The notes beneath the pieces are model-generated. The model had not been told where the DNA came from. It did not search any database and saw only the letters and a list, made by a program, of their open reading frames with translations. From the NCBI GenBank assembly GCA_018400435.1, contig JAGYMW010000012.1, positions 1 through 40,495 on the forward strand: DNA of 40,495 nt, given 5' to 3'. Shown here piece after piece: positions 22,971 through 33,089 of this stretch (positions within the stretch are counted from its first letter, which is position 1; the number at the start of each line of letters is the position of its first letter). Origin of the DNA: Bacillota bacterium (GTDB taxonomy: Bacteria; Bacillota; Dethiobacteria; DTU022). A program made the position numbers and the translations under genes.

Positions 22971-23717
22971 TTATAGATCATAAACAACCTTTTCCAGGCA
23001 AAGACCACAGGCAGGAACAGTAGGTCCAACCGCTAAGGGCTTTCTCCCTTCCAGTGCTGCTTTGACATCGCCGGGATTCAGTTTGCCTTTGCCAACCCGA
23101 ATCAGGGTGCCGGTGAACAGGCGAACCATATGATAAAGGAAACCACTCCCTTCAAAAAAGAGCACCACGATTTTTTCCTTTGGCCGCTCCGCCAGTTCCA
23201 CCCTGAACAGGGTTCTTTGTGTATCGGACACCGGGCTCCCGGCAGCCTGAAAGGCTTTAAAATCGTGGGTACCTTCCAGGTAACCGACCGCTATTTTGAT
23301 ACGATCTATGTTCAGTTTATCGGCCTGGTGCAAGCTGTAAAGTCTTCTAGTAACCTGCGGGAAATGGGCTTGATCAATAGTATAGCTGTAAATCTTTCGT
23401 TTAGCATCAAAGCGGGCATGGAAACTGTCAGGTACTACCCGCGCCGCGGTAACCACAATATCGGATGGTAATACGGCATTGAGAGCATAGGGTAGGCGGG
23501 AAATGGCTATCCGAAAAGGCGCTCTGAAGTTGGCTGCCTGCCCGCGGGCATGGACACCTGCATCGGTCCGGCCGGCAAAGATAATCCTTATCGGCTCCTT
23601 GTAGATTACCTGTAAGGCTCGTTCAATCAATTCCTGAACAGTTGGTGCATTGGCCTGGATCTGGAAACCGCTGTAGCCCGTCCCATCATAACTTATATAG
23701 ATAAGGATGTTGTCCAT
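22971..23717 (-). CDS. truA: tRNA pseudouridine(38-40) synthase TruA
   Basis: TruA converts uridines 38-40 in the anticodon arm to pseudouridine. The catalytic Asp lies in FAGRTDAGVHARGQ, and YDGTGYSGFQIQ, YSYTI and GSGFLYHMVRLFTGTLIRVG are conserved. The ATG at 23717, with GGAGAGAG just upstream, gives 248 residues and the typical N-terminus MDNILIYISYDGTGY; the ORF-track ATG at 23732 lies in that ribosome site. It follows ecfT, an order conserved in Firmicutes. Confidence 0.96.
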   Translation of the reverse strand: MDNILIYISYDGTGYSGFQIQANAPTVQELIERALQVIYKEPIRIIFAGRTDAGVHARGQAANFRAPFRIAISRLPYALNAVLPSDIVVTAARVVPDSFHARFDAKRKIYSYTIDQAHFPQVTRRLYSLHQADKLNIDRIKIAVGYLEGTHDFKAFQAAGSPVSDTQRTLFRVELAERPKEKIVVLFFEGSGFLYHMVRLFTGTLIRVGKGKLNPGDVKAALEGRKPLAVGPTVPACGLCLEKVVYDL

Positions 23718-23818
23718 ACTCTCTCCATCCATTTTGTTATTTATTCCAGAGGCCCGGGGCTGTCACCAGGGCAAATTAGTTCATATCAACAGAGAAAGAC
23801 TGAATGATCATTAGATCA

Positions 23819-24616
23819 TTACAGACCAAAGATCAGGACAACCGCCATCAGGACGAGGACCAGAATGAGCACAATCCAGTCACCGGCAGTAATTATGTCT
23901 TCATGCAGACTGGTCCGCCTGGATCCAATGCGAAAACCGCGTGCTTCCATGGCCAGGGCCAGTTCGTCTGCCCGGCGGAAAGCACTGACGAAAAGGGGCA
24001 CAATCAGGGGAACCATATTTCTGGCCCTGTGGAACAGAGATCCCGTTTCAAAATCCGCCCCCCTGGCCAGCTGAGCTCGCATCAGCCGCTGGCTCTCTTC
24101 CATCAAAGTGGGAATAAAACGCAGAGCCACGGCCATGATCATGGCCACTTCTTCAGTAGGCAACCCGATTATCCTGAGCGGTTTGAGAAAACTGCCCATC
24201 CCCCCGGTCAGCGCCAGGGGCGTGGTGGTCAAAGTAACCAGCAGGGAGAAAAGGACCAGGACGAATAGGCGGAGCACTATAAAAAGACCTTGCTGCACTC
24301 CCTCTGATTCAACGGTTACCAAACCAATCCGCAGGAGGACCACCCCGCCCTTTGTAAAAAAAAGATAGATCACCAGGGCAAAAACAGAAATCCAGATGAC
24401 CGGTTTTAACCCGCGTAAAAAATAGCGGGGCGGTATTCCAGCTGCTGTGTAAAATACTACGGCAACCAGCAGCATCGCTCCCAGTCCGCCGTAAGTGCGA
24501 ATGCTGAACAGGAGGACCAGCAAAGCAATCAGGACGAGGATCTTTACTCTCGGGTTAAGCCGGTGAACCGGGCTTTCACCGGGCAGGTATTGTCCCAGGG
24601 TAATACTGCTACTCAT
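23819..24616 (-). CDS. ecfT: Energy-coupling factor transporter transmembrane protein EcfT
   Basis: EcfT couples the two ATPases to interchangeable substrate-binding S subunits for vitamin or metal uptake. The 265-residue protein has about five to six membrane helices, the N-terminal GQYLPGESPVHRLNPRVKI, and the two Ala-Arg-Gly coupling motifs in LARGADFETGS and MEARGFRIG that contact the ATPases. Its ATG overlaps the ecfA2 stop by four bases (ATGA). No S-component gene is adjacent, as expected for the shared group II module. Confidence 0.95.
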   Translation of the reverse strand: MSSSITLGQYLPGESPVHRLNPRVKILVLIALLVLLFSIRTYGGLGAMLLVAVVFYTAAGIPPRYFLRGLKPVIWISVFALVIYLFFTKGGVVLLRIGLVTVESEGVQQGLFIVLRLFVLVLFSLLVTLTTTPLALTGGMGSFLKPLRIIGLPTEEVAMIMAVALRFIPTLMEESQRLMRAQLARGADFETGSLFHRARNMVPLIVPLFVSAFRRADELALAMEARGFRIGSRRTSLHEDIITAGDWIVLILVLVLMAVVLIFGL

Positions 24617-25479
24617 CGGTTTTCCCGCCTAATCAACCTGTTCAGTTCCCGCCGGGCTTCTTTCAGGCTGTAAACAGCTGTATTTACAGCCAGCCCTTCA
24701 GCAACCAGATCATACATAATTTCCGTTACCTCCGGCAGGGCCAGGCCGAGACGACGAAGTTCATCCCTCCGGCTGAAAACCTCGTCGGCGGAACCGTTTA
24801 TAACCAGCCGCCCTTCCTGCAAAACGAGAACCCTGTCAGCCAAAGAAGCCACCTCTTCCAGATGATGGGTGGATACAATAACGGTCAGGTCTTCCTTGCG
24901 GTTAAAGGCAGCCAGCAGTTTAAAAAGGCTGCGCCGGCCGGACGGATCAAGCCCCGCCGTCGGTTCGTCAAGGATCAGTACTTCCGGCTGAAGTGACAGC
25001 ACCGCAGCAATGGCTACCAGTCGTTTCTGGCCGGAGCTAAGATGGAAAGGATGACGGTTTATGTACTGGCCGGCAACCAGCCCCACTCTTTTCAGGGCGG
25101 CGTATACTCTTTCCCTGACAGTTTCATCATCAAGGCCGAGATTACGCGGGGCAAAAGCTACTTCGTCAAAAACAGTTTCAGAAAAAAACTGCTCCTCGGG
25201 CATCTGGAAAACCAGACCGATCCTGCGCCGCAGAAGGAGCAAATCTTTCCTGTCTTTGCCAATGGGCCGATCTTCGAAAATGACCTGCCCGGAAGTGGGC
25301 ATCAGCAAGCCATTCAGGTGCTGGATCAGGGTTGATTTGCCTGAACCGGAAGGACCGATGATCAAAACAATTTCGCCCTTCTCAATCCTAAAAGAAATAT
25401 CATGCAGCGCCTCTGTAGCAAAAGGCCCGCCCGGCATGTAGGTGTGGCTTAATTTTTCCGCGCCAATAAACATAGGCAT
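24613..25479 (-). CDS. ecfA2: Energy-coupling factor transporter ATPase EcfA2
   Basis: This ABC ATPase has Walker A GPSGSGKST, a Q-loop VFQMPEEQFFSETVFDEVAF typical of EcfA2, and Walker B VLILDEPTAGLD followed by the H-loop STHHLEE. The signature is LSSGQKR rather than the common LSGGQ, a variation seen in this subfamily. It pairs with EcfA1 to power EcfT. The start at 25479 lies 31 bases inside the end of ecfA1, after GGGAG, so the genes are coupled. 288 residues is normal. Confidence 0.95.
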   Translation of the reverse strand: MPMFIGAEKLSHTYMPGGPFATEALHDISFRIEKGEIVLIIGPSGSGKSTLIQHLNGLLMPTSGQVIFEDRPIGKDRKDLLLLRRRIGLVFQMPEEQFFSETVFDEVAFAPRNLGLDDETVRERVYAALKRVGLVAGQYINRHPFHLSSGQKRLVAIAAVLSLQPEVLILDEPTAGLDPSGRRSLFKLLAAFNRKEDLTVIVSTHHLEEVASLADRVLVLQEGRLVINGSADEVFSRRDELRRLGLALPEVTEIMYDLVAEGLAVNTAVYSLKEARRELNRLIRRENR

Positions 25480-26309
25480 TCTACAAGCTCCCGGTTGTGG
25501 AGTAGTTGGGAATCCAGAGCAAAACCGTCTTCCCGGAGCAAGGCGGCCAGCTCAACCGCGGTAGTCCCCTGCAGGCCAAGGCCATGCAGCAATGTCAGAT
25601 CCGTGAGCACTTCTTTTGGAGTGCCATCGCCTCTCAAACGTCCTCTATCAAGCACAATCACCCTTCGGGCAAAAGCAGCTTCGATGGGGAAATGGGTTAC
25701 GTGGATCACCCCCAGGCCGCGGCTGTTGTTTAATTCAACTACTGTTTTCAGCACTTCCCGTCGTCCATCAGGATCAAGCATCGCTGTCGATTCATCCATG
25801 AGGATAAAGTCAGGTTCCATGACCAAAATACCGGCAATAGCCACCCGCTGTTTTTCTCCTCCCGAAAGCAAGTGCGGAGGCTGCTTCAGCAGGTGACCAA
25901 GACCGAGCTGGCTTGCTGTTTGTAAAACTTTTCCCTGTATTTCAGCCTGCGGGAGAGCCAGGTTCTCCATTCCGAAAGCAATGTCTTCTTCAACTGTTGT
26001 CGCTACCAGCTGGTTATCGGGATTCTGAAAAATCATGCCGCAACGACGGCGGATGACCGGTAGATTTTCTTCTTCGCGCGTAGAAAGGCCCCCGACAAGA
26101 ACCTCTCCGGAAGAGGGGGTGAGGAGGGCATTAAAAAGCTTTAATAAAGTAGTTTTTCCGGAACCATTTGGGCCGATGAGGGCAATATATTCACCACGTT
26201 TTACGCCAAGATTGATCCCGGAAAGAGCGGCTCTTGAAGGATCTTCTTCGCCTGGATAATAAAAATCAACAGCTCTGGCCTCGATTGATACTTCTGAACA
26301 GCCGGCCAT
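25449..26309 (-). CDS. ecfA1: Energy-coupling factor transporter ATPase EcfA1
   Basis: The ATPase motifs are Walker A GPNGSGKTT, Q-loop IFQNPDNQLVATTVEEDIAFG, signature LSGGEKQRVAIAG, and Walker B FILMDESTAMLDP with the DEST form characteristic of EcfA1. It forms the asymmetric ATPase pair with EcfA2. It begins six bases after rplQ, so it is probably transcribed as the tail of the ribosomal superoperon, the usual Firmicutes arrangement. Confidence 0.95.
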   Translation of the reverse strand: MAGCSEVSIEARAVDFYYPGEEDPSRAALSGINLGVKRGEYIALIGPNGSGKTTLLKLFNALLTPSSGEVLVGGLSTREEENLPVIRRRCGMIFQNPDNQLVATTVEEDIAFGMENLALPQAEIQGKVLQTASQLGLGHLLKQPPHLLSGGEKQRVAIAGILVMEPDFILMDESTAMLDPDGRREVLKTVVELNNSRGLGVIHVTHFPIEAAFARRVIVLDRGRLRGDGTPKEVLTDLTLLHGLGLQGTTAVELAALLREDGFALDSQLLHNRELVECLCLLARKN

Positions 26310-26315
26310 AATTTA

Positions 26316-26660
26316 TCAGTCGGTGAGCAGCTCCAGGATAACCATCGGAGCACTGTCTCCCCGGCGTGGTCCTTTCCGGACAATCCGCGTATATCCGCCT
26401 TCGCGGCCTTCCATTTTCGGGCCTATCTTTTCAAACAAATTTGTTACTACATCTTCATCCAACAAATAAGCAAGCGCCTGGCGGCGGGCATGCAAATCTC
26501 CATGCTTGGCCAGGGTAATCATCTTCTCGGCCAGTGGACGGATAGCCCGGGCCCGGGCCGCCGTGGTTTCCATCCGGCCCGTTCTTAAAAAGGAGGTAAC
26601 CAGGCCGCGCAACAGGGCTCGCCTGGGACCGCTTTTCCTACTTAATTTCTGGTATGGCAT
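26316..26660 (-). CDS. rplQ: 50S ribosomal protein L17
   Basis: The 114-residue protein starts [23 protein letters not shown] and contains [28 protein letters not shown], both characteristic of L17, which sits near the peptide exit tunnel. It follows rpoA by 24 bases with AAGGAGG upstream of the ATG and is the last ribosomal gene before the ECF transporter genes. Confidence 0.97.
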   Translation of the reverse strand: MPYQKLSRKSGPRRALLRGLVTSFLRTGRMETTAARARAIRPLAEKMITLAKHGDLHARRQALAYLLDEDVVTNLFEKIGPKMEGREGGYTRIVRKGPRRGDSAPMVILELLTD

Positions 26661-26684
26661 CTTTTTTATATCCTCCTTGCAGGC

Positions 26685-27632
26685 TTACTCTCCGCTTGCA
26701 GAAAAATCGAAGCCAAGCTCTTCGAGCTTCTGATCCACTTCTTCAAGCGATTTTTTGCCCAGGTTGCGTACTTTCATCATCTCTTCCTCGGTCTTTTTCA
26801 CAAGTTCACCTACTGTGTTTATTCCTGCCCGCTTCAGACAGTTGTAAGAACGAACTGAAAGATCAAGCTCTTCGATAGTCATATCAAGCTTGCGCTCGCG
26901 ATCTTCTTCCTGGCGGTCTGAAGTTATCTCCACATCGTCAACCTTCTCGGTGAGGTTGACAAAGAGGGCAATATGAGTTTGTAAAATTTTGGCAGCGAGT
27001 GTGATCGCTTCATCCGGCCTGATGCTGCCATCGGTCCAAACTTCGAGGGTCAGCTTATCGAAGTCGGTGATCTGCCCAACCCTTGTATTTTCGACCTTAT
27101 AGTTCACTTTTCGGATCGGAGAAAACATAGAATCGACGGGGATAACCCCGATGGGCTGCTGGGAAAGTTTGTTCCTTTCCGCCGGCACGTAACCTCGTCC
27201 GTTCTGGGCAGCCATCTCCATAAACAGCCTGGTGTTGTCTTCCAAAGTGCAGATATGATGATCTTCATTAAGAATCTCCACATCGGAAGGGGCTTTAATA
27301 TCTCCGGCCTTTACTGAACCGGCTTTGTCTGTATCGATAATTAAAGTCTGCGGTTCATCTGAGTAGATCTTTAATGATACAGCCTTTAAATTTAAAATTA
27401 TCTCGATCGTATCTTCAAGAACCCCGGCCAGTTTGGAAAATTCATGCAGGGCTCCATCAAACTTGACATTAGTAATTGCCGCTCCCGGCAGGGAAGACAA
27501 AAGAATCCTGCGCAGCGTATTGCCAAGGGTTATGCCATAACCTCTTTCGAGGGGCTCGACTACAAAACAGCCGTAGTTACTCTGGTCGTCTTTTTTAACA
27601 TACTCTATTTTCGGCTTTTCAATTTCAATCAT
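26685..27632 (-). CDS. rpoA: RNA polymerase subunit alpha
   Basis: Alpha dimerises to scaffold RNA polymerase assembly. The N-terminal domain ([32 protein letters not shown]) and the C-terminal DNA- and activator-binding domain ([23 protein letters not shown]) are both complete in 315 residues. It lies between rpsD and rplQ, as in nearly all Firmicutes. The ATG at 27632 has AAGGGATAAG upstream. Confidence 0.98.
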   Translation of the reverse strand: MIEIEKPKIEYVKKDDQSNYGCFVVEPLERGYGITLGNTLRRILLSSLPGAAITNVKFDGALHEFSKLAGVLEDTIEIILNLKAVSLKIYSDEPQTLIIDTDKAGSVKAGDIKAPSDVEILNEDHHICTLEDNTRLFMEMAAQNGRGYVPAERNKLSQQPIGVIPVDSMFSPIRKVNYKVENTRVGQITDFDKLTLEVWTDGSIRPDEAITLAAKILQTHIALFVNLTEKVDDVEITSDRQEEDRERKLDMTIEELDLSVRSYNCLKRAGINTVGELVKKTEEEMMKVRNLGKKSLEEVDQKLEELGFDFSASGE

Positions 27633-27687
27633 AACTTATCCCTTTTACCCTCCTTGCTTGATATATTGAGGGTGCACATTTCTTAAA

Positions 27688-28314
27688 TTATCTTGAATAT
27701 AGCTCCACGATCAGGTGCTCGGTAACCGGCACATCAATTTCATCACGCCGAGGGATGCGGATTACCCGCCCTTCCATCTTTTCATGATCCACATCCAGCC
27801 AGTCAACCACACCCTGCTGTTCTCTGGCTTCGTTAATCAGCTTGAAAACAGGCTTATTCCTGTTTTTCTCCCGCACAGCAATCACATCACCGTCCCTGGT
27901 CAGATAGGATGGTATATCGACCTTACGTCCGTTGACCTGGAAATGGCCATGGTTGATCAGTTGCCTCGCTTCAGAACGAGACCTGGCCAGCCCGAGACGA
28001 TAAACAACATTATCCAGCCGGCTTTCCAAAAGTTGAAGCAAAATTTCACCGGTTACTCCTTTGCGTCGGTCAGCCTCCTCAAAATAACGGCGGAACTGCC
28101 TTTCCATCACTCCGTAGATACGGCGTGCTTTTTGTTTTTCACGCAGCTGCAGGCCATACTCAGAAAATTTCTGGCGGCCCTGGCCATGCTCTCCAGGTGG
28201 GTATGCATGGCGCACCACTGCACATTTATCAGTATAACAGCGATCCCCTTTCAGGTATAGCTTTTCCTTTTCTCTGCGACATAAACGACAAACTGCTTCT
28301 GTATGACGTCCCAT
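27688..28314 (-). CDS. rpsD: 30S ribosomal protein S4 (zinc-binding form)
   Basis: S4 nucleates 30S assembly and may repress translation of its operon. The N-terminus [26 protein letters not shown] with further Cys at KCAVV is the zinc-binding C+ type. The S4 RNA-binding domain [31 protein letters not shown] is intact. Length 208 is normal. The ATG at 28314 is clear; the next upstream gene is rpsK. Confidence 0.97.
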   Translation of the reverse strand: MGRHTEAVCRLCRREKEKLYLKGDRCYTDKCAVVRHAYPPGEHGQGRQKFSEYGLQLREKQKARRIYGVMERQFRRYFEEADRRKGVTGEILLQLLESRLDNVVYRLGLARSRSEARQLINHGHFQVNGRKVDIPSYLTRDGDVIAVREKNRNKPVFKLINEAREQQGVVDWLDVDHEKMEGRVIRIPRRDEIDVPVTEHLIVELYSR

Positions 28315-28350
28315 TTCGGATCAGGTTGCACCTCCTTCAATCATATATTT

Positions 28351-28743
28351 CTAAACTCTCCGTCTTTTTGGTGGACGGCACCCATTATGCGGTATCGGGG
28401 TAACATCTTTTATGGCATTAACTTCAAGGCCGGCAGCCTGGAGGGAACGGATAGCCGCTTCACGACCGGCTCCCGGTCCTTTAACATATACTTCGACCTG
28501 CCTCATACCATGCTCCATAGCTACTTTGGCCGCCGCTTCCGCGGCAAGCTGTGCGGCAAAGGGAGTCGATTTGCGGGACCCCTTGAAGCCCACATTGCCG
28601 GCACTGGACCAAGATATACCATTTCCGTCGACATCAGTTATGCTGATAAAGGTATTGTTAAAAGTCGACTTAATATGAGCAACCCCTCGCTCAATATTTT
28701 TTCTTTCCCGGCGCTTGGTGCGGGTGGTTTTCTTCTTAACCAA
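28351..28743 (-). CDS. rpsK: 30S ribosomal protein S11
   Basis: The 130-residue protein contains [22 protein letters not shown] and [13 protein letters not shown], hallmarks of S11, which shapes the platform of the small subunit. The only reasonable start is TTG at 28743 with GGAGG about 12 bases upstream; no ATG exists before the conserved core. Confidence 0.97.
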   Translation of the reverse strand: MVKKKTTRTKRRERKNIERGVAHIKSTFNNTFISITDVDGNGISWSSAGNVGFKGSRKSTPFAAQLAAEAAAKVAMEHGMRQVEVYVKGPGAGREAAIRSLQAAGLEVNAIKDVTPIPHNGCRPPKRRRV

Positions 28744-28773
28744 TTTTTTTCAGTTCCTCCCTTCTGGATCCGC

Positions 28774-29145
28774 TTATTTTTTGCGGCGGACACCGACAGT
28801 TTTACGCGGTCCTTTGCGGGTCCGAGCATTATTTTTCGTTTTCTGCCCCCGTACCGGCAGGCCACGGCGATGTCTGATGCCGCGGTAACAGCCGATCTCG
28901 ACCAGGCGCTTGATATTTAAAGCTACTTCTCGACGCAGGTCTCCCTCGACGTTATAATTCTTGTCAATGAATTCGCGCAGCCGGCTGAGCTCATCTTCAG
29001 TCAGATCTTTGACCCTGGTATCGGGGCTCACCCCGGTATGAGATAAGATATCGGTTGCACGGTTTCTTCCAATACCGTAAATATAGCTCAGCGCAATCTC
29101 CACTCTCTTGTCACGCGGTAAATCTACACCTGCAATTCTGGCCAA
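28774..29145 (-). CDS. rpsM: 30S ribosomal protein S13
   Basis: S13 sits in the head of the 30S subunit and contacts tRNAs. [26 protein letters not shown] at the N-terminus and the [23 protein letters not shown] tail are diagnostic. The start codon is TTG at 29145, ten bases after GGAGG, fixed by the family N-terminus. Length 123 is normal. Confidence 0.97.
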   Translation of the reverse strand: MARIAGVDLPRDKRVEIALSYIYGIGRNRATDILSHTGVSPDTRVKDLTEDELSRLREFIDKNYNVEGDLRREVALNIKRLVEIGCYRGIRHRRGLPVRGQKTKNNARTRKGPRKTVGVRRKK

Positions 29146-29211
29146 GCGATAAGCACCTCCTTAGTTAAAATCCTCCTGTTTACAATAATTCCGGTTGGCA
29201 TAATTTTATTC

Positions 29212-29325
29212 TTACCCCTGTCTCTGCTTGTGTTTGGGGTTTTGGCAGATAACCACAACCCTGCCCTTGCGCCGGATTACCTTGCATTTTTCACACATCT
29301 TCTTTACTGAGGGCCTCACCTTCAC
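29212..29325 (-). CDS. rpmJ: 50S ribosomal protein L36
   Basis: This 37-residue gene is too short for the ORF track. It reads from a GTG at 29325 ([20 protein letters not shown]) to a TAA at 29212, ending NPKHKQRQG. The CxxC-x12-C-x4-H arrangement (CEKCK...VICQNPKH) is the zinc-binding form. GGAGG lies about ten bases before the GTG. It occupies its usual place between infA and rpsM. Confidence 0.96.
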   Translation of the reverse strand: MKVRPSVKKMCEKCKVIRRKGRVVVICQNPKHKQRQG

Positions 29326-29340
29326 GGTAACATGACCTCC

Positions 29341-29562
29341 TTACTTATAACGATAGGTAATGCGCCCCCGAGTTAAATCGTAAGGCGATAGTTCAATCAG
29401 AACCCGGTCGCCCGGCAGAATGCGAATGAAGTTCATCCGGATTTTCCCGGAAACATGTGCCAGAACCTTATGCCCATTCTTGAGCTCGACCCTGAACATG
29501 GCATTCGGCAGCGGTTCGACTACAGTTCCTTCTACTTCCACTACATCTTTTTTCTTACTCAT
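29341..29562 (-). CDS. infA: Translation initiation factor IF-1
   Basis: The 73-residue OB-fold protein ([46 protein letters not shown], ending GRITYRYK) binds the A site of the 30S subunit during initiation. Length and sequence are standard. The ATG at 29562 has GAGGAGGTTT upstream, overlapping the end of the KOW gene. Confidence 0.97.
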   Translation of the reverse strand: MSKKKDVVEVEGTVVEPLPNAMFRVELKNGHKVLAHVSGKIRMNFIRILPGDRVLIELSPYDLTRGRITYRYK

Positions 29563-29570
29563 GCACTCAT

Positions 29571-29858
29571 TTAAACCTCCTCATCGGGGGTTCCTGTATT
29601 ATTAAGCAGTTCACTGATAAACCGAATTATCTGGCCGTCGGTGATGCGCTTTTTCCCAAAAAGTGCTTCGTCATCCACACCGCGGTCATAATGCTGCAGG
29701 TGGATTTTATTTTTTTTCTTCGGCTTATGGGCAGTGCGATTACGCCCATCCACCAGCAACACATATTTCTCGTTGAGTTCCTTCAGCACCAGGTAGTGTT
29801 TTCCTTTGTCGCGGCCGGCCAGTGAACGAACCAGTTGCCCCGATTTCAATTCTACCAA
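29571..29858 (-). CDS. KOW domain-containing RNA-binding protein
   Basis: The 95-residue protein begins [23 protein letters not shown], a KOW motif, then [25 protein letters not shown], resembling eukaryotic-type L14e/L27e ribosomal proteins. Homologues occupy this same place between map and infA in many Firmicutes; the function, presumably ribosome-associated, is not established. The start is TTG at 29858, seven bases after GGAGG. Confidence 0.85.
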   Translation of the reverse strand: MVELKSGQLVRSLAGRDKGKHYLVLKELNEKYVLLVDGRNRTAHKPKKKNKIHLQHYDRGVDDEALFGKKRITDGQIIRFISELLNNTGTPDEEV

Positions 29859-29872
29859 TGCTTTACCTCCTC

Positions 29873-30628
29873 TCAGTTTATCTCTGAAGAGGTCAGGATC
29901 TCGGGACCATTTTCACCGAGCGCCACAGTATTCTCAAAATGGGCAGACAAACTCCCGTCAGCAGTCACAACTGTCCACTGGTCCTGAAGGACCTTAACTT
30001 CCCATGTGCCAGCATTGACCATCGGTTCTATAGCAATTACAATGCCCCGCTGCAGAAGTAGCCCGCGTCCTGGAGGGCCAAAATTGGGAACCTGTGGTTC
30101 TTCATGTAATTCCTGACCGATGCCGTGCCCAACATAATTACGGACAACGGAACAATTATTTTTTTCGACATAAGCCTGGACAGCATACGAAATATCGGAC
30201 AGCCTGTGGCCTTCCTGCATCGCTTCTATCCCTTTTTGCAAAGAGATCCGGGTGACATCGATTAATTTCTGCGCCCGGGCAGATATTTTGCCAACACCAA
30301 AAGTAGCAGCGCCGTCACCGTAATAACCCTTCAGACGGGTGCCGACATCAATGCTGATTATATCGCCCTCTTCTAACCGGCGCAAGCCGGGAATGCCATG
30401 CACAACTTCATTATTGACCGAAGCACATATGGAAGCCGGAAAATTATGATACCCGAGGAAAGCCGGTTCGGCACCAAAACTGCGAATGCACTTATCGGCA
30501 ATTTTGTCGAGCATCCCCGTGGTAATCCCAGGTTTGATCACCCGACTCATTTCCTGCAGAACTTCACCAACTATTTTGTTTGCGTCCCGCATCAATTCAA
30601 TTTCACGTGCTGATTTTAATTTAATCAT
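29873..30628 (-). CDS. map: Type I methionine aminopeptidase
   Basis: Map removes the initiator methionine from nascent proteins. Metal-binding residues are visible in IISIDVGT, YYGDGAATFGV, YVGHGIGQELHEEP, GIVIAIEPMVN and FENTVAL. At 251 residues it is the compact type Ia form. The ATG at 30628 has AAGGGAG upstream and starts only 12 bases after the secY stop; the adk gene normally found between them is absent. Confidence 0.96.
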   Translation of the reverse strand: MIKLKSAREIELMRDANKIVGEVLQEMSRVIKPGITTGMLDKIADKCIRSFGAEPAFLGYHNFPASICASVNNEVVHGIPGLRRLEEGDIISIDVGTRLKGYYGDGAATFGVGKISARAQKLIDVTRISLQKGIEAMQEGHRLSDISYAVQAYVEKNNCSVVRNYVGHGIGQELHEEPQVPNFGPPGRGLLLQRGIVIAIEPMVNAGTWEVKVLQDQWTVVTADGSLSAHFENTVALGENGPEILTSSEIN

Positions 30629-30640
30629 AAGCTCCCTTTT

Positions 30641-31897
30641 TTACTTCATAAATCCCCGATAACTGCGCATCAGCATATGGCTTTCGATTTGCTTGAATGT
30701 TTCCAGAACCACCCCGACCACAATGATCAGGCCGGTCCCGCTGAATATAATATTCATACCGGTTATCCGCTCAAGGATAAGCGGAAAAACAGCAATAAAA
30801 GCCAGAGCAAAAGCCCCTGCCGTGGTAAGCCGTGAAGTCACGCGAGCCAGGTAATCGGCTGTCGGCCTTCCAGGCCGAAGCCCGGGGATAAATCCACCGT
30901 ATTTTTTTATATTGCCTGCTACCTGAAATGGATCAAACTGAACCGCCGTATAAAAATAGGTAAAGAGAATTATTAGAATCATATATAAAACCAGGGTCAG
31001 ATTTGTGCCCCATCCAAGAGCGACGGCTATCTTCTCGGCAATGGGATGCTGAATAAAACTGACCAGGGTCTGCGGAAAACTGAGGATTACCGAGGCAAAA
31101 ATAACCGGTATAACCCCTGCCTGGTTTACTTTCATCGGAATATGCGTGGCCTGACCGCCATACATGCGACGCCCGACCACCCTTTTGCTGTATTGAACGT
31201 TGATACGGCGCTGCCCCTGATCGAGGGCAATAATACCGACAATCAGAGCAAGCAACATCAACATAACTACAATAATGGTCAGCATATTAATCTGGCCAAA
31301 CCGATATTGCTCCACTGCCATGGCCACCCCGATGGGGAAACCGGCTACAATACCGGCAAATATAATCAGCGATATGCCGTTACCTATTCCTTTCTCGGTA
31401 ATCAGTTCACCCATCCACATCAGAAAAGCCGTCCCGGCAGTCATTGAAATTATAATAGTCGCGTAGGATAGAAAACTTTTATCAACAACCGCTTCACCGG
31501 CAATAACCGTAGACAAACCAAGCGCCTGGATCAGGGCAATTACCACTGTCCCGTATCGCGTAATCTGAGTAATCTTTTTACGCCCCTCGGGTCCTTCCTG
31601 GCTCCATTCCTTCAGTTTGGGAATGACAATAGTCAACAGGTTCATAATAATAGACGCGTTAATGTAGGGCATAATCCCCAGAGCAAATATAGTAAAATTC
31701 TCCAGATTGCCTCCACCAATAATGTTGACAAATCCGAAGATGGTATCTCCCTGGAAAAATTCTGCCAGCACGGTTGGATCAACCCCAGGCACGGGTATAG
31801 ACGAGCCCACCCGAAAAACCACAAACATGGCCAGGGTAAAAAGGATTCGCTCCCTTAATTCTTTGATCCGCCACGCTGTCCGTATTGTTTCCAGCAA
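30641..31897 (-). CDS. secY: Preprotein translocase subunit SecY
   Basis: SecY is the channel of the general secretion pathway. The 418-residue protein has ten predicted helices; the family signatures GSSIPVPGVDPTVLAEFF, GIMPYINASIIMNLLT and VNVQYSKRVVGRRMYGGQ-type loop (RINVQYSKRVVGRRMYGG) are present, as is the C-terminal SHMLMRSYRGFMK. Translation begins at a TTG at 31897 just after the rplO stop, with GAGGTGATC as the ribosome site. Confidence 0.97.
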   Translation of the reverse strand: MLETIRTAWRIKELRERILFTLAMFVVFRVGSSIPVPGVDPTVLAEFFQGDTIFGFVNIIGGGNLENFTIFALGIMPYINASIIMNLLTIVIPKLKEWSQEGPEGRKKITQITRYGTVVIALIQALGLSTVIAGEAVVDKSFLSYATIIISMTAGTAFLMWMGELITEKGIGNGISLIIFAGIVAGFPIGVAMAVEQYRFGQINMLTIIVVMLMLLALIVGIIALDQGQRRINVQYSKRVVGRRMYGGQATHIPMKVNQAGVIPVIFASVILSFPQTLVSFIQHPIAEKIAVALGWGTNLTLVLYMILIILFTYFYTAVQFDPFQVAGNIKKYGGFIPGLRPGRPTADYLARVTSRLTTAGAFALAFIAVFPLILERITGMNIIFSGTGLIIVVGVVLETFKQIESHMLMRSYRGFMK

Positions 31898-31898
31898 T

Positions 31899-32339
31899 TT
31901 AGATCACCTCTGCCTTCCCACCGGCTGCTTCTATCTTCACCCGGGCCTGTTTACTGAAATGATTGGCATGGACTTCCAGTTTGCGATCCACTTCTCCGTT
32001 TCCTAGGACTTTCAGGGGATCACGCAGATTGCTGAGCAATCCTGCTTCCTGCATAAGCTCCGGGGTAATAATGGTCCCTTCTTCAAATTTATTCAGATCT
32101 TCTACGTTAACAATGTTCCACTTCTGTTTGTAAATATTAGTAAACCCGCGTTTTGGCAAACGCTGAAAATAGGGCATCTGGCCACCCTCAAATCCACGCC
32201 TTATACCCGAGCCCGACCTGGATTTCTGACCTTTCTGGCCGCGGCCAGCCGTTTTACCCAAACCCGAGCCGATACCTCTTCCTTTACGTTTAGCCGCTTT
32301 CCTGGCTCCCTCAGGAGGCCTTAAATCGTGTAAACGCAT
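31899..32339 (-). CDS. rplO: 50S ribosomal protein L15
   Basis: The ATG at 32339, with GGGAGGTG upstream, gives 146 residues starting [22 protein letters not shown], followed by the Gly-rich [20 protein letters not shown] that threads into 23S rRNA. The ORF-track start at 32396 overlaps rpmD and is not used. It ends two bases before secY. Confidence 0.97.
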   Translation of the reverse strand: MRLHDLRPPEGARKAAKRKGRGIGSGLGKTAGRGQKGQKSRSGSGIRRGFEGGQMPYFQRLPKRGFTNIYKQKWNIVNVEDLNKFEEGTIITPELMQEAGLLSNLRDPLKVLGNGEVDRKLEVHANHFSKQARVKIEAAGGKAEVI

Positions 32340-32373
32340 CGGTTCTACACCTCCCTCTAAAAAGCTGCTGTGA

Positions 32374-32559
32374 TCATTTGACTGTTTCAACATCAATCAA
32401 GTAATGCACCGTATTTATCATACCCCTGATTACCGCATTATCTTCATGGTCCACTGTCTGGCCAACTTTTTTCAAGCCCAGTGCCCTTATGGTCCGGCGG
32501 TGATTCGGCTTGCGGGACAGTGGACTGCGGGTCAGAGTAATGCGAATATTTTTTGCCAT
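32374..32559 (-). CDS. rpmD: 50S ribosomal protein L30
   Basis: The 61-residue protein ([44 protein letters not shown]) is the short bacterial L30. The ATG at 32559 has AAGGAGAG upstream. It lies between rpsE and rplO as expected. Confidence 0.96.
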   Translation of the reverse strand: MAKNIRITLTRSPLSRKPNHRRTIRALGLKKVGQTVDHEDNAVIRGMINTVHYLIDVETVK

Positions 32560-32573
32560 GTTTTTTACTCTCC

Positions 32574-33071
32574 TTAACCGAGCAGCTTCTCTACTTCAAT
32601 TCCGCGCAGAGAACTGACTTCTTCAACCCTTTTAAGCGATTTTAAGCCTGCCAGTGTGGCATGGACTATATTAATAGCATTGGACGAGCCGAGAGATTTG
32701 GTTAAAACATCTTTCACTCCGGCCGATTCCAGGACCGCACGCACCGGTCCACCGGCGATAACACCGGTTCCTTCGGAGGCTGGTTTAAGTAGAACCCGCC
32801 CGGCTCCAAAACGGCCGATTACGGGATGGGTGATCGTTGTTCCGGACATGGGAACCCGAATCAGGTTCTTCTTGGCCGCTTCGATGCCTTTGCGGATTGC
32901 TTCCGGCACTTCGCCTGCCTTGCCCATTCCGGCTCCTACCACTCCGTTTTCATCGCCCACAACAACCAGGGCGCTAAAGCTGAACCGGCGCCCACCTTTG
33001 ACCACTTTGGCCACGCGGTTGACCTTAACCACTTTTTCCACCAATTCCTGGGATGGTTCGATTTTGGACAC
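32574..33071 (-). CDS. rpsE: 30S ribosomal protein S5
   Basis: S5 contributes to decoding fidelity and mRNA unwinding. The double-stranded RNA-binding-like N-terminus ([27 protein letters not shown]) and the segment [27 protein letters not shown] are standard. Length 165 is normal. The start is GTG at 33071. Confidence 0.97.
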   Translation of the reverse strand: MSKIEPSQELVEKVVKVNRVAKVVKGGRRFSFSALVVVGDENGVVGAGMGKAGEVPEAIRKGIEAAKKNLIRVPMSGTTITHPVIGRFGAGRVLLKPASEGTGVIAGGPVRAVLESAGVKDVLTKSLGSSNAINIVHATLAGLKSLKRVEEVSSLRGIEVEKLLG

Positions 33072-33089
33072 CCCTGTAATTCCCCCTTT

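Noticed and set aside
28303-28920. 205-codon plus-strand ORF across rpsK and rpsM
   Set aside because: It is the mirror of conserved ribosomal genes and has no independent support.
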